A stretch of DNA of 11,805 bases, taken from NCBI GenBank assembly GCA_025352845.1, contig JANXSC010000437.1, positions 1-11,805 on the forward strand. The letters are read 5' to 3'. Made by a program: the position numbers and the translations under genes. The notes beneath the pieces are model-generated. The model did no database searches, had not been told where the DNA came from, and was given only the letters and a program-made list of their open reading frames with translations. The DNA comes from Opitutaceae bacterium (GTDB taxonomy: Bacteria > Verrucomicrobiota > Verrucomicrobiia > Opitutales > Opitutaceae). Below are positions 1 through 6,660 of the stretch, piece by piece; position 1 is the stretch's first letter, and every line of letters begins with the position of its first letter.

Positions 1-1087
1 TGATCTCGTACGGGCAGATGCGCGCCTCGCGGCCGGCGGTGCGCAGCGTCTCGAGGTCATGCGGCTGCCGGTCGTCGAGGTAGAACTTGGCCAGTCCGCT
101 CCCGGGCCAGCGTTCGGGTCCGCCCGCCAGGTAATCGCAGCCGTCGCGCACGCAGTGAAACGTGTGGTTGACGCAGTGTTCGGCCTTGTTGCGGACGTGC
201 CAGACCGCGACGGGCGTCGCGGCGAGCTGAGAGCTGAGAACTGGGAGTTGAGAGCCAGAATCGGGCGCGGTCATGGCGGCGAGAGTGCGGACGACTTGGA
301 GCTGGCCGGTGGACTTGCTCGTGAGGTAGAGCGCACGGTCGAAGTGGCCGGAGCGGAGCTGGCCGAGGGCGAATTCGAGGAGCACGCCGGTCTTGCCGAA
401 GCCGGTCGGTGCCTCGAAAAGCACGAGCGGCCGCTGCTGAAACACCGCAGTGAGTTCCACCTGCGTCGTCTCCTGGCCGGGCCGCGGTGTGGCGAAAGCG
501 GGGCGATAGCGCAGGCTGCGCAGCCGCGCTCTCGCGCGTAGCCGCAGATCGAGAAACTCGGTGACGCGCTCAAGCTGCGCGCGGAACAGCGCATCGTCGG
601 CGGGCGTGAGCGCGAGGGTTTGCGCGAGGCCGGATTGTGCTTCGACGAAGCAGAGCTGAGAGCTGAGGGCAGAGGGCCGAGATTCGGAACCGAGGCGGTG
701 GAGCGCGGCGTAGGTCGCGATTTGCACGAAATACTCCGGATAGTCGCGGCGCAGTTCGGTTTCGTCGGCGGGGAGGGGGCGGGTGACGGTTTTGATTTCG
801 CGCAGTGTCACACGCGCATCGGCGCGGATGATTTGATCGATGCGGCCGGTGAACGTGAGCGTCCAGCCGCGGTGCACGACGGCGCCGGTGATCGCGATTT
901 CGAACTCGGCGGCGGGGCCGTGCTCGGCGGTCGCCTGGGCGCGGAGTTCGTTGTGCCAGTGCGTGCCGAGTTGCGCGCGCCAAAGGCCCGCACCGCCGCC
1001 CGCGATGGAATCGCGCGGACCGAGCGAGAAATCGGAAAACTCGCCGACGCTCAGCGCGGCCGTGCGGGCATCGAGATCGAAGTGCAT
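1..1087 (-). CDS. RecB-type nuclease fused to an XPD/DinG-like helicase, partial (C-terminal part beyond the left edge)
   Basis: A frame open for 362 codons from ATG at 1087 to the window edge. Residues 44-126 carry a RecB/Cas4-like PD-(D/E)XK pattern: H44, G81-R-I-D84, E97-I-K99 and Q122-I-A-T-Y126 (the QxxxY motif). After this come a helicase Q-motif-like RPGQ (202-205) and a Walker A, APTGFGKT (226-233). C305, C312, C317 and C358 (in ICPYE) are spaced like the 4Fe-4S cysteines of XPD/DinG helicases. The expected role is a superfamily 2 DNA helicase with an N-terminal nuclease, acting in DNA repair. The start lies 4 nt past the recO stop, so the two are probably co-translated. An ATG at 1092 overlaps that stop but leads to only 13 codons. 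Two 7-bp arrays lie inside the gene. The DEAH box and helicase C-terminal domain are outside the window. The family call is by motif only. Confidence 0.82.
   Translation of the reverse strand, partial: MHFDLDARTAALSVGEFSDFSLGPRDSIAGGGAGLWRAQLGTHWHNELRAQATAEHGPAAEFEIAITGAVVHRGWTLTFTGRIDQIIRADARVTLREIKTVTRPLPADETELRRDYPEYFVQIATYAALHRLGSESRPSALSSQLCFVEAQSGLAQTLALTPADDALFRAQLERVTEFLDLRLRARARLRSLRYRPAFATPRPGQETTQVELTAVFQQRPLVLFEAPTGFGKTGVLLEFALGQLRSGHFDRALYLTSKSTGQLQVVRTLAAMTAPDSGSQLPVLSSQLAATPVAVWHVRNKAEHCVNHTFHCVRDGCDYLAGGPERWPGSGLAKFYLDDRQPHDLETLRTAGREARICPYEI
224..258. repeat. Heptamer array A, inside the helicase gene
   Basis: Five 7-bp units on the plus strand: two exact GAGCTGA, then GAACTGG, GAGTTGA and GAGCCAG. 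It encodes roughly residues 277-288 of the helicase (a Ser/Gln/Leu-rich stretch), just ahead of the cysteine cluster, and leaves the frame open. Confidence 0.75.
653..687. repeat. Heptamer array B, inside the helicase gene
   Basis: Five 7-bp units on the plus strand: GAGCTGA twice, then GGGCAGA, GGGCCGA and GATTCGG. It encodes roughly residues 134-145, between the QxxxY motif of the nuclease part and the helicase Q-motif. The first two units are the same as in array A, about 430 bp away. Confidence 0.68.
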
Positions 1088-1091
1088 CGCA

Positions 1092-1709
1092 TCAATCCAA
1101 CAAAATCTCCGTGTGGCCGCGGAGGTAGTCTTCGAGGCGGAGTTGGAGGCGCGTCACCGTGGCGGGCGCGGTGGCCTGTTCGGCGAGCGGACGATTGAGC
1201 AAGGTGGCGACCGACTCGCGATCGGCAGCGGGCAGCATGGGGAACCATTGCTGCTTGAGCGGATAACCCTCGTCGCGTGCGAAGCGGTAGAGGCTTTTGA
1301 AAAAGACGATGTCGGGGCGCACACTCGTCGCGAAGGCCGCGAAGGCCTGCCGCACCAGCTCGGCCACGGCGTGGCGGCTCTCCTCGTGCACCGGGTTGCG
1401 CGCGATCAAGGCGGCGAGCGCGGAGGCGTGGCGCAGCGTTTCGTAGCTGCGGCCGAGATCCGGGTGGCGGGTGATCAGGGTCGCTTCCTTCACAAACCAC
1501 GTGCGGCCCTGGTTCGACGATTCGAGCAGCAGGGCGACTTCGTCGAAGAGATCGAGGGCGACGGAGGTGGAGGCGGACTTGCGCGCGAGGCGTTGCAGGA
1601 CCGTGAGCGATCCGTGTTCGGCGGAGAACAGCGTGCAGCTCTGAAAATTTTCCGCGGGCGGGCGCCGCAGCAGGACGAACGCCTCAGTTGGCAGCGACTG
1701 CGCGGACAC
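1092..1709 (-). CDS. recO: DNA repair protein RecO
   Basis: 205 residues from a GTG start. RecO loads RecA onto SSB-coated single-stranded DNA together with RecR during recombinational repair. Residues 9-80 match the RecO N-terminal OB-fold pattern: a TEAFVLLRRPPAEN opening, then the TLFSAEHGSLTVL stretch, and later an ALDLFDEVALLL strand. The C-terminal half is helical and ends in RLQLRLEDYLRGH, like the end of family members. It is somewhat shorter than the usual 230-250 residues, and I see no CxxC zinc pair, which many RecO proteins have. The start is 9 nt past the DUF502 stop and the nuclease-helicase follows 4 nt later, so the three are probably one transcript. The family has weak sequence conservation, so the call rests on the N-terminal pattern and on context. 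Confidence 0.75.
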   Translation of the reverse strand: MSAQSLPTEAFVLLRRPPAENFQSCTLFSAEHGSLTVLQRLARKSASTSVALDLFDEVALLLESSNQGRTWFVKEATLITRHPDLGRSYETLRHASALAALIARNPVHEESRHAVAELVRQAFAAFATSVRPDIVFFKSLYRFARDEGYPLKQQWFPMLPAADRESVATLLNRPLAEQATAPATVTRLQLRLEDYLRGHTEILLD

Positions 1710-1718
1710 GGCGCGGGC

Positions 1719-2387
1719 TCAACGAGCGATCTCAGCCGGCTTGGCGGTGTGAGGCCACGGTGGCACCACGGCGCCACCGGAGATGATCATCTTCATGCCG
1801 TCGCCGACGGACATCTCCAGCTCCACGATTTCGTGCCGCGGCAGCATGAGCAAAAAGCCGCTCGTCGGATTGGGTGTCGTCGGCACGAAGACCGTCCACG
1901 TCTCCAGCCCGGCCACCGTCTGCGCCTCGCCCTGCTGTTTGTTGGTGAGGAAACCGAGCGTCCAAGCCCCCTTGCGCGGGAATTCCACGAGCACGACCTT
2001 GTTGAAAAGATTGCGGCGCTCCGAGCCGAAGGTGGTGACGATCTGCTTGATGGAGTTGTAGACCGCGCCGGCGCCGGGGATGTTTTGCACGAAACGCTCG
2101 ACGACGCGGAGCACGATTTTACCGAAGACGTAGCGCGACAGGTAGCCGAGCGCGGTGACGAAAGCGATGACGACGATGGTCGCGAGCAAATCCCAGAGCA
2201 GCGGGATCCGCTGCAAGGACCCGGGGATGTATTGTTCGTAGAGCGGACGGAAGGTGCCGCCGAGCAGACTGATGATCTGCCCGAACGCCCAGACCGTGAT
2301 GACGAGGGGCGCGAGCAGGAGCGCCCCGGAAAAAAAGGAATTGCGGAGCGCGATGAAGCGGGAGGTGGGCGGCGGGACGTCGGACAT
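1719..2387 (-). CDS. DUF502 family integral membrane protein
   Basis: 222 residues. Two long hydrophobic segments (about residues 15-43 and 62-88) predict an inner-membrane protein with two spans and a cytoplasmic C-terminal half. The family pattern is clear: NSFFSGALLLAPLVIT at the first helix, then IPGAGAVYNSIKQIVTTF, the LVEFPRKGAWTLGFLTN stretch, and a late VFVPTTPNPTSGFLLMLPR segment, all standard DUF502 landmarks. The biochemical function of the family in bacteria is not known to me. It is the first gene of the DUF502-recO-helicase group. Its 244-bp upstream region holds the 148-bp inverted-repeat element, so any promoter must lie in or next to that element. No Shine-Dalgarno sequence is visible ahead of the ATG. 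Confidence 0.88.
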   Translation of the reverse strand: MSDVPPPTSRFIALRNSFFSGALLLAPLVITVWAFGQIISLLGGTFRPLYEQYIPGSLQRIPLLWDLLATIVVIAFVTALGYLSRYVFGKIVLRVVERFVQNIPGAGAVYNSIKQIVTTFGSERRNLFNKVVLVEFPRKGAWTLGFLTNKQQGEAQTVAGLETWTVFVPTTPNPTSGFLLMLPRHEIVELEMSVGDGMKMIISGGAVVPPWPHTAKPAEIAR

Positions 2388-2463
2388 GGGCAGGCAGCCC
2401 GCAGGTTTCGCGCGCTCGGCGCGGGATGCAAAGCGTTTTTGTGCGGGATCCGAAGCCGCTGGG

Positions 2464-2611
2464 GCGCATCTCCATTTCTTGCAGCGTCGGCCGATACCGG
2501 GTTTAGCGTGGTCTGCCTGGCCGCGTTGCTTGAACCAGCACTATGCCGCCTGCCCGTGCGACGTTGCGGCGCATTTCCTAACAAGGAAGCCGGCAAGAAA
2601 ATGAGATGCGC
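2464..2611 (-). mobile_element. MITE-like element, copy 1, with 19-bp terminal inverted repeats
   Basis: The left end GCGCATCTCCATTTCTTGC (2464-2482) is matched in inverse by 2593-2611 at 17 of 19 positions. Read on the minus strand, about 100 bp of its interior and right end align by eye at about 80% with plus-strand positions 9165-9262 (copy 2). It encodes no protein. It fills most of the gap between the Ig-like protein gene and the DUF502 gene. Flanking target duplications were not clear. Confidence 0.68.
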
Positions 2612-2631
2612 CAACCCGTGCGCCCGCCGGC

Positions 2632-3447
2632 CTACGGCACCTCGTAGATTTCCAGCAGCACGGTGCCGCCGGAGCCGTCGCCACTCGTGACCTGGGCCGT
2701 GTAGCTGCCGCTGACGAAGGGCAGCATCACGACGGCGTCGCGCGTGCCGGCGGGCACGGGAAACGCACCGGCGCGCGCGAGCGAATCCGCGAGGTCGCTC
2801 TCGTAGGTCGGGCCGCCGACCACGGCAGCATAGGTGAAACCGGCCTCATAGGGCTTGCCGTTGCCATCGAAGATGCGGAGCACGGGGGCGCGCAACGGAT
2901 TCGCGACGCCGAAGATGGCGAGCGACGGACCGACGGCGCGCAGGATTATTTTTTTCCCGCCGCCCGTCGCCGTCACGACAAAGCCAGAGACGAACCCCTG
3001 ATCGGCCGCCGCACCGATGATTGCGCGCGTTGAGAGATTGAGCAGCCGGTCGGTCGGGCCGACGCCGAGCACGAGGGATTGCGACGGCACCGACAGTGCG
3101 AGCGGGTCCACGACGGTGACGTTGTAGGTGCCGGCGTCGGCACTGGTGACGAAGGGAATCACGAGCGCGTTGTTCGTGGCGCCCGGAATGCCGCGGCCGT
3201 TTTTCAACCATTGCACGGGGCGGCCGCCCGAGGCGGGGCCGGTGAGGCGCAGGGTTTCTCCGACGGGAACAGTGACGCGCGACGGTGGCACCGCGCGAAT
3301 GCCGAAGCCGATGTCGAGCGTGAGCGAAGTTTCGCCGCGGTTCGGCTCGAGGGCGGCGGGAATGGGGCCTTGGGCAAATGCCGCGATGGATAGCAGCGGC
3401 GAGACAACGATAACGAGGAGCACGCGGAGGGATTGGACAGCTTGCAT
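2632..3447 (-). CDS. Secreted protein with an Ig-like domain and a verrucomicrobial C-terminal module
   Basis: 271 residues from ATG at 3447; an in-frame extension up to 3525 is possible, but it would put about 26 residues ahead of the signal peptide. Residues 1-26 form a signal peptide (hydrophobic core RVLLVIVVSPLLSIAAF, cleavage after AFA). Residues about 52-128 look like an Ig-like I-set domain: W80 in VQWLKNG and the typical SADAGTYNV near Y108, but no cysteines for the usual disulphide. Residues about 133-271 form a module I know from secreted Verrucomicrobia proteins: RLLNLSTRAIIG, a GFVV strand, ILRAVGPSLAIFGV, then AGAFPVPAGTRDAV and a final SYTAQV...LLEIYEV. No PEP-CTERM or other anchor follows, so it is probably exported to the periplasm or outside. 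Substrate unknown. The start lies about 78 nt after the ybeY stop. Confidence 0.8.
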   Translation of the reverse strand: MQAVQSLRVLLVIVVSPLLSIAAFAQGPIPAALEPNRGETSLTLDIGFGIRAVPPSRVTVPVGETLRLTGPASGGRPVQWLKNGRGIPGATNNALVIPFVTSADAGTYNVTVVDPLALSVPSQSLVLGVGPTDRLLNLSTRAIIGAAADQGFVSGFVVTATGGGKKIILRAVGPSLAIFGVANPLRAPVLRIFDGNGKPYEAGFTYAAVVGGPTYESDLADSLARAGAFPVPAGTRDAVVMLPFVSGSYTAQVTSGDGSGGTVLLEIYEVP

Positions 3448-3525
3448 GGCGGAAAAATGCAGCGAGACGATCGGACTCGCACGCTCAATTCTAGTGCCGG
3501 GAGAAATGTTGTGCGACGGAGACAA

Positions 3526-4098
3526 CTACCGCCGCGCGAACTTCGGCACCGCGCCGGCGCGCGTGAGGAGGCGCAGGGCCCGCGCCTCGGCGCGGCGCAT
3601 GGCGCGTTTCTTCTCTGGCACGAGATCGTCGAAGCCCGCGAGGTGGAGCCAGCCGTGCACGAGGTAGAGGGTGAGCTCGCGGGCGAAGGCAGCGGGTGGG
3701 TAGCCGAAGTCGTGAGACTTTTGCGATCGGGCCAAACTCTTACGAGTTCGGCTACCACGGACGTGCCGCTGCGCGGCGTCGGCGGAGACGCAGATTTCGC
3801 CGGCCGTGCCGAGGGCGGGATTGCCCTCGAAGGTGATCACGTCGGTGGGTGTCGGGTCGGCGAGGAAAGCGGCGTGGAGCTGGGCGAGGGCGGCGTCGGT
3901 GAGGAAGACGAGGGAGAGCTCGCCCGCCGGGGCGGCGGGAATTTTCGATTTTCGATTTTCGATTTTCGATTTCGGAAACTCAGCGTCGAGGACGTGAATC
4001 GCGCGCGCGACGGCGCGGCGGTCGAGGCGGAGGCGCGGGTGGCGATTCGCGATGGCGATCTCGCGGGGGGCGGAACCGGCGGGGCGGAGATTTTCCAT
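3526..4098 (-). CDS. ybeY: Endoribonuclease YbeY, with two repeat-derived insertions
   Basis: 190 residues from ATG at 4098; an ATG at 4107 would add three residues encoded by the neighbouring inverted repeat. YbeY is a single-strand RNase needed for 16S rRNA 3'-end maturation and ribosome quality control. Landmarks: PTPTDVITF (82-90), GEICVS (100-105) and the metal-binding HGWLHLAGFDD (148-158). The family motif ends in a third His; here D158 takes its place. Residues 42-53 (Lys/Ser/Ile-rich) are encoded by a 7-bp array, and 115-133 by a 56-bp palindrome between the GEICVS strand and the metal-binding helix. Without them the length is about 159, normal for the family. It follows the HD phosphodiesterase gene, its usual neighbour. 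Whether it is still active cannot be told from sequence. Confidence 0.85.
   Translation of the reverse strand: MENLRPAGSAPREIAIANRHPRLRLDRRAVARAIHVLDAEFPKSKIENRKSKIPAAPAGELSLVFLTDAALAQLHAAFLADPTPTDVITFEGNPALGTAGEICVSADAAQRHVRGSRTRKSLARSQKSHDFGYPPAAFARELTLYLVHGWLHLAGFDDLVPEKKRAMRRAEARALRLLTRAGAVPKFARR
3700..3755. repeat. REP-like 56-bp palindrome inserted in frame in ybeY
   Basis: The left end GTAGCCGAA (3700-3708) and right end TTCGGCTAC (3747-3755) are exact inverse complements. Pairing continues to about 25 bp with four mismatches around a loop of about 6 bp. The GTAG at both outer ends is the tetranucleotide found at the foot of REP hairpins mobilised by RAYT transposases. It encodes about residues 115-133 of YbeY, which other YbeY proteins lack at this place. 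Confidence 0.8.
3940..3974. repeat. Heptamer array C, inside ybeY
   Basis: Five 7-bp units on the plus strand: AATTTTC, three exact GATTTTC, then GATTTCG. It is read in ybeY as the Lys/Ser/Ile/Asn stretch at residues 42-53, in a loop early in the protein, and keeps the frame open. It is the most regular array of the window and so perhaps the youngest. Confidence 0.85.
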
Positions 4099-4101
4099 GG
4101 C

Positions 4102-4197
4102 TGTCATTCTGAGCGAAGCGAAGAATGCATTTGAAGTAACGAGGCGCCTCCGCGGTGCGAATGTCCGGCTGGATTCTTCGCTTCGCCCAGAATGACA
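4102..4197. repeat. 96-bp inverted repeat between the HD gene and ybeY
   Basis: Two 25-bp arms (4102-4126 and 4173-4197) are inverse complements at 24 of 25 positions and contain the core GCGAAGCGAAGAAT. They enclose 46 bp of unrelated sequence. The left arm covers the ATG at 4107, so this element could supply the leader or the first codons of ybeY. A very similar TCATTCTGAGC...GAAGAAT repeat is, from memory, widespread in many bacterial phyla. Confidence 0.85.
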
Positions 4198-4205
4198 GAG
4201 CCCAC

Positions 4206-6650
4206 TTAGCTGACATCTGATCGCTGACTTCCGGCTTCGGTCGGTGACTCGTTGCCGGCGGGGTAGGCGACGCGCGAGTGGAGCATGTTGAGCAGCGTGA
4301 ACTGAAAACTGTTTTTGATCCGCGTAATTTCGGCGAGGGTGAGCGGCGCGGCGTCGAGCTGGCCGTCGGCTACGCGATCGGCCACGACGCGGTTGATCGT
4401 CTCCTGCAGATCCTCGGCGCGGACCTGGCGGAGGGATCGCGTGGTGGCCTCGACGCCGTCGGCGAGCGAGATGATCGCGCTTTCTTTCGATTGAGGAATC
4501 GGGCCGTCGTAGCGGTAGGCGGCTTCACCGACGAGCGACGCCGCTGGCAGCAAGGACGGAGCGGAGGTCACAGGATCGGAGGGTTTGTTTCCTTCGCCCT
4601 TCTCCTTTCTCCCTGCTCCCGTCGCGCGAGCGAACGGCGCGCGCGTGGCTTCGACGGCGCGGTGATAGAAATACCGCACGAGCGTCGTGCCGTGGTGTTG
4701 CTGGATCACGTCGATCACGGCGCGGGGAAGGCGGTGGCGGTGGGCGAGCTCCACGCCGTCGGGCACGTGCTGCTTGATGAGGCGCGCGGATTCGGCGGGC
4801 GGCAGAGCGGCGTGGGGATCATTTCCGTCGCGGTGGTTTTCGCCGAAATACTGCGGATGCACGGTCTTGCCGACATCGTGGAAGAGCGCGCAGACGCGGG
4901 CGACGAGCGGGTTGGCGCCGATGGCGTTGGCGGCGTTTTCCGAAAGCTGCGCGACGACGAGGGAGTGATGGTAGGTGCCGGGGGCCTCGAGCTGCATGCG
5001 GCGCAGCAGCGGGTGATTGTAGTCCGTGAGCTCAAGTAGCGTGATGTCGGTCGTGCGCTTGAAGAGCGATTCGAGCACAGGCAGCAGGCCCACGACGACG
5101 ATGCCGGTGAGCAGTCCCGTGCCGAGCCCCGCGATCATCTGGCGGAAGAGGGTTTCGTAGGGCGTCTGGTCGGCGATGCCGATGAGCGCGGCAAACGCCG
5201 CCACCGTGAGCCCGCCGGCGCCGGCCGCGCGCACGACCAGCCCGCGGCGCCGCGCGTCGCGCCCAAAAAAGATGGCGACGAGCGAGGCGAGGAACGTGAG
5301 CACGAGCAGGTCGAGCCGGTTGCCGTAGATGACGCCGGTGAAAATCGAGATCAGCAGCGCCATGAAAATGCCCGAGCCCGCGTCGATGAGGATGGCGACG
5401 ATGAGCGGCGCGAACGCCGTGGGCGCGACGTAGGGGAGCGTCGAGGCCCACGAACCATCGCGCACGAAGAACTCGGCGCCGCCGAGCGAGTAGTTGGCGC
5501 GCACGAGCGCGAGGTTGAAGATCACCACCAGTGCGAGCAGGCCGCAGCGGACGTTGCTGCGCAGCGTCTCGGGATCCTCGATGCGGATGTAGATGAGCGA
5601 GGCGATGACCATCGCCAGCACGAGCAGCATGCGGCCGAAGAGCGTGAGGCCCTCGCTGCTGTCGAGTTCGGTGTGTTCGCGGACGTATTTGCGGTGGGCG
5701 ACGAGCATCTCGTGCTGGGCGGCGGAGACCTTTTCGCCGGCATTGATGATGAGCTGCCCGCGGGCGACATTCACGACCACGGGCTTGAGGGTGCGCGCCG
5801 CCGTGTCGTTGCGTGCGCGGGTGGCGTCGCGGTCGAAGACGATGTTGGGCGTAACGCCGAAACGGAAGAGGCGGAAAATCGCCTGCGCCGCGGGCCGCGG
5901 GGTGTTCGCGCCGCCGAGGCTCACACGCAGGACGGTGAGCGCATCCTCCATCGTCTGCACCGGGCGCTGCGCAATCTCGCCACTGGCACGGGCGATTTGA
6001 AACACCACCGAGCTGCCGGGAGCGAGCGTGCCGAGCGCGGAGTCGGTCACGCCCTGCGCGTAGATGTCGCGCAGCGTGGCGAGGCCGTTTTCGAACAGGT
6101 CTGCCCGTTGCTTCACATCGCCCGCGCTGAGGAGGGCGGCGATATCCTCGGCCGTGGCGTGGTAGGCCGGGTTCTGAGAATTGAATATTTCCGCGATGCG
6201 GGTGAGTTCGGGCCGGCGGCTAAGGAGCGCCGGGATGTTGATCGTGCTGCCCGACTCAAACGTGGTGAGCTGGCCGAGGAGGATGCGCGCCGCGGTCTCG
6301 AAATCGCCCAGCGGCTTTAGGTCGAGCCGGTAAACCGGCGGCAACTGATCCATGAACTGCTCGCGGGCCACGCGCGTCTTCTCCGCGCTCTCATAGCCGA
6401 ACGACACGAGCGCGCTGATCCGGGTGGTGGCCACCTGATCGACGACGACAGGTGCGTTGAGCGTGCTCACGCCCGCCGAGCTGATGAGCACAATCGCTCC
6501 GACTGTGACGATGAAGATGAGCATGCCGACCAGGCGACTCCGATCCAGAAACTCGCCCATCGGCGACGGCGCCGCAGTGTGCGGCGGGCGCGTGCCCCGG
6601 CGCGCACTGAGGCCGCCGAGGAGGAGTTTAAACTGGTTGCGGACGGACAT
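4206..6650 (-). CDS. PgpH-type 7TM-HD membrane phosphodiesterase, probably c-di-AMP specific
   Basis: 814 residues. An N-terminal membrane segment (about 40-60) is followed by an extracytoplasmic 7TMR-HDED-like region (about 65-325), several closely spaced membrane helices (about 337-530) and a cytoplasmic HD domain (about 545-780). The HD metal ligands are in place: HH at 561-562 in TYHHSLVV, H591-D592 in LFHDVGKT, H628, HH at 652-653 in IQQHHGT and D731 in SLADGVEA. PgpH proteins hydrolyse c-di-AMP to pApA; the activity is inferred from the family. About 49 residues separate FYH (661-663) from YRYDGP (712-717), against roughly 15 usually, and a 7-bp array encodes part of this excess. A second array covers the C-terminus. 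It starts 10 nt past the upstream unknown gene and precedes ybeY, as in many bacteria. Confidence 0.88.
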   Translation of the reverse strand: MSVRNQFKLLLGGLSARRGTRPPHTAAPSPMGEFLDRSRLVGMLIFIVTVGAIVLISSAGVSTLNAPVVVDQVATTRISALVSFGYESAEKTRVAREQFMDQLPPVYRLDLKPLGDFETAARILLGQLTTFESGSTINIPALLSRRPELTRIAEIFNSQNPAYHATAEDIAALLSAGDVKQRADLFENGLATLRDIYAQGVTDSALGTLAPGSSVVFQIARASGEIAQRPVQTMEDALTVLRVSLGGANTPRPAAQAIFRLFRFGVTPNIVFDRDATRARNDTAARTLKPVVVNVARGQLIINAGEKVSAAQHEMLVAHRKYVREHTELDSSEGLTLFGRMLLVLAMVIASLIYIRIEDPETLRSNVRCGLLALVVIFNLALVRANYSLGGAEFFVRDGSWASTLPYVAPTAFAPLIVAILIDAGSGIFMALLISIFTGVIYGNRLDLLVLTFLASLVAIFFGRDARRRGLVVRAAGAGGLTVAAFAALIGIADQTPYETLFRQMIAGLGTGLLTGIVVVGLLPVLESLFKRTTDITLLELTDYNHPLLRRMQLEAPGTYHHSLVVAQLSENAANAIGANPLVARVCALFHDVGKTVHPQYFGENHRDGNDPHAALPPAESARLIKQHVPDGVELAHRHRLPRAVIDVIQQHHGTTLVRYFYHRAVEATRAPFARATGAGRKEKGEGNKPSDPVTSAPSLLPAASLVGEAAYRYDGPIPQSKESAIISLADGVEATTRSLRQVRAEDLQETINRVVADRVADGQLDAAPLTLAEITRIKNSFQFTLLNMLHSRVAYPAGNESPTEAGSQRSDVS
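4208..4242. repeat. Heptamer array E, at the 3' end of the HD gene (degenerate)
   Basis: Read in 7-bp steps on the plus strand: AGCTGAC, ATCTGAT, CGCTGAC, TTCCGGC, TTCGGTC. The first three units clearly belong together; the last two are doubtful. It encodes the last residues of the HD protein (SQRSDVS) and contributes one base to the stop codon. Confidence 0.5.
4591..4625. repeat. Heptamer array D, inside the HD gene
   Basis: Five 7-bp units on the plus strand: CCTTCGC, CCTTCTC, CTTTCTC, CCTGCTC, CCGTCGC. It encodes residues 676-687 of the HD protein (a Gly/Lys/Glu-rich stretch), inside an insertion of the HD domain that relatives lack. Confidence 0.7.
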
Positions 6651-6660
6651 TGTAAATAGT

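Noticed and set aside
2569..2611. A terminator after the Ig-like protein gene
   Set aside because: The GCGCAT/ATGCGC arms are short, there is no T-run on the minus strand, and the sequence is better explained as one end of the inverted-repeat element.
840..2690. A 616-codon open frame on the plus strand
   Set aside because: It lies opposite the helicase, recO and DUF502 genes, has low-complexity Arg/Glu/Gly-rich content and no recognisable motif. High GC makes long antisense frames common.
3940..3974. A CRISPR array
   Set aside because: Units are 7 bp with no spacers between them and lie inside a coding gene; no cas gene is near. The Cas4-like nuclease motif belongs to a helicase fusion.
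4102..4197. A rho-independent terminator after the HD gene
   Set aside because: The arms are long and separated by 46 bp, and no T-run follows; it fits a dispersed inverted repeat better.
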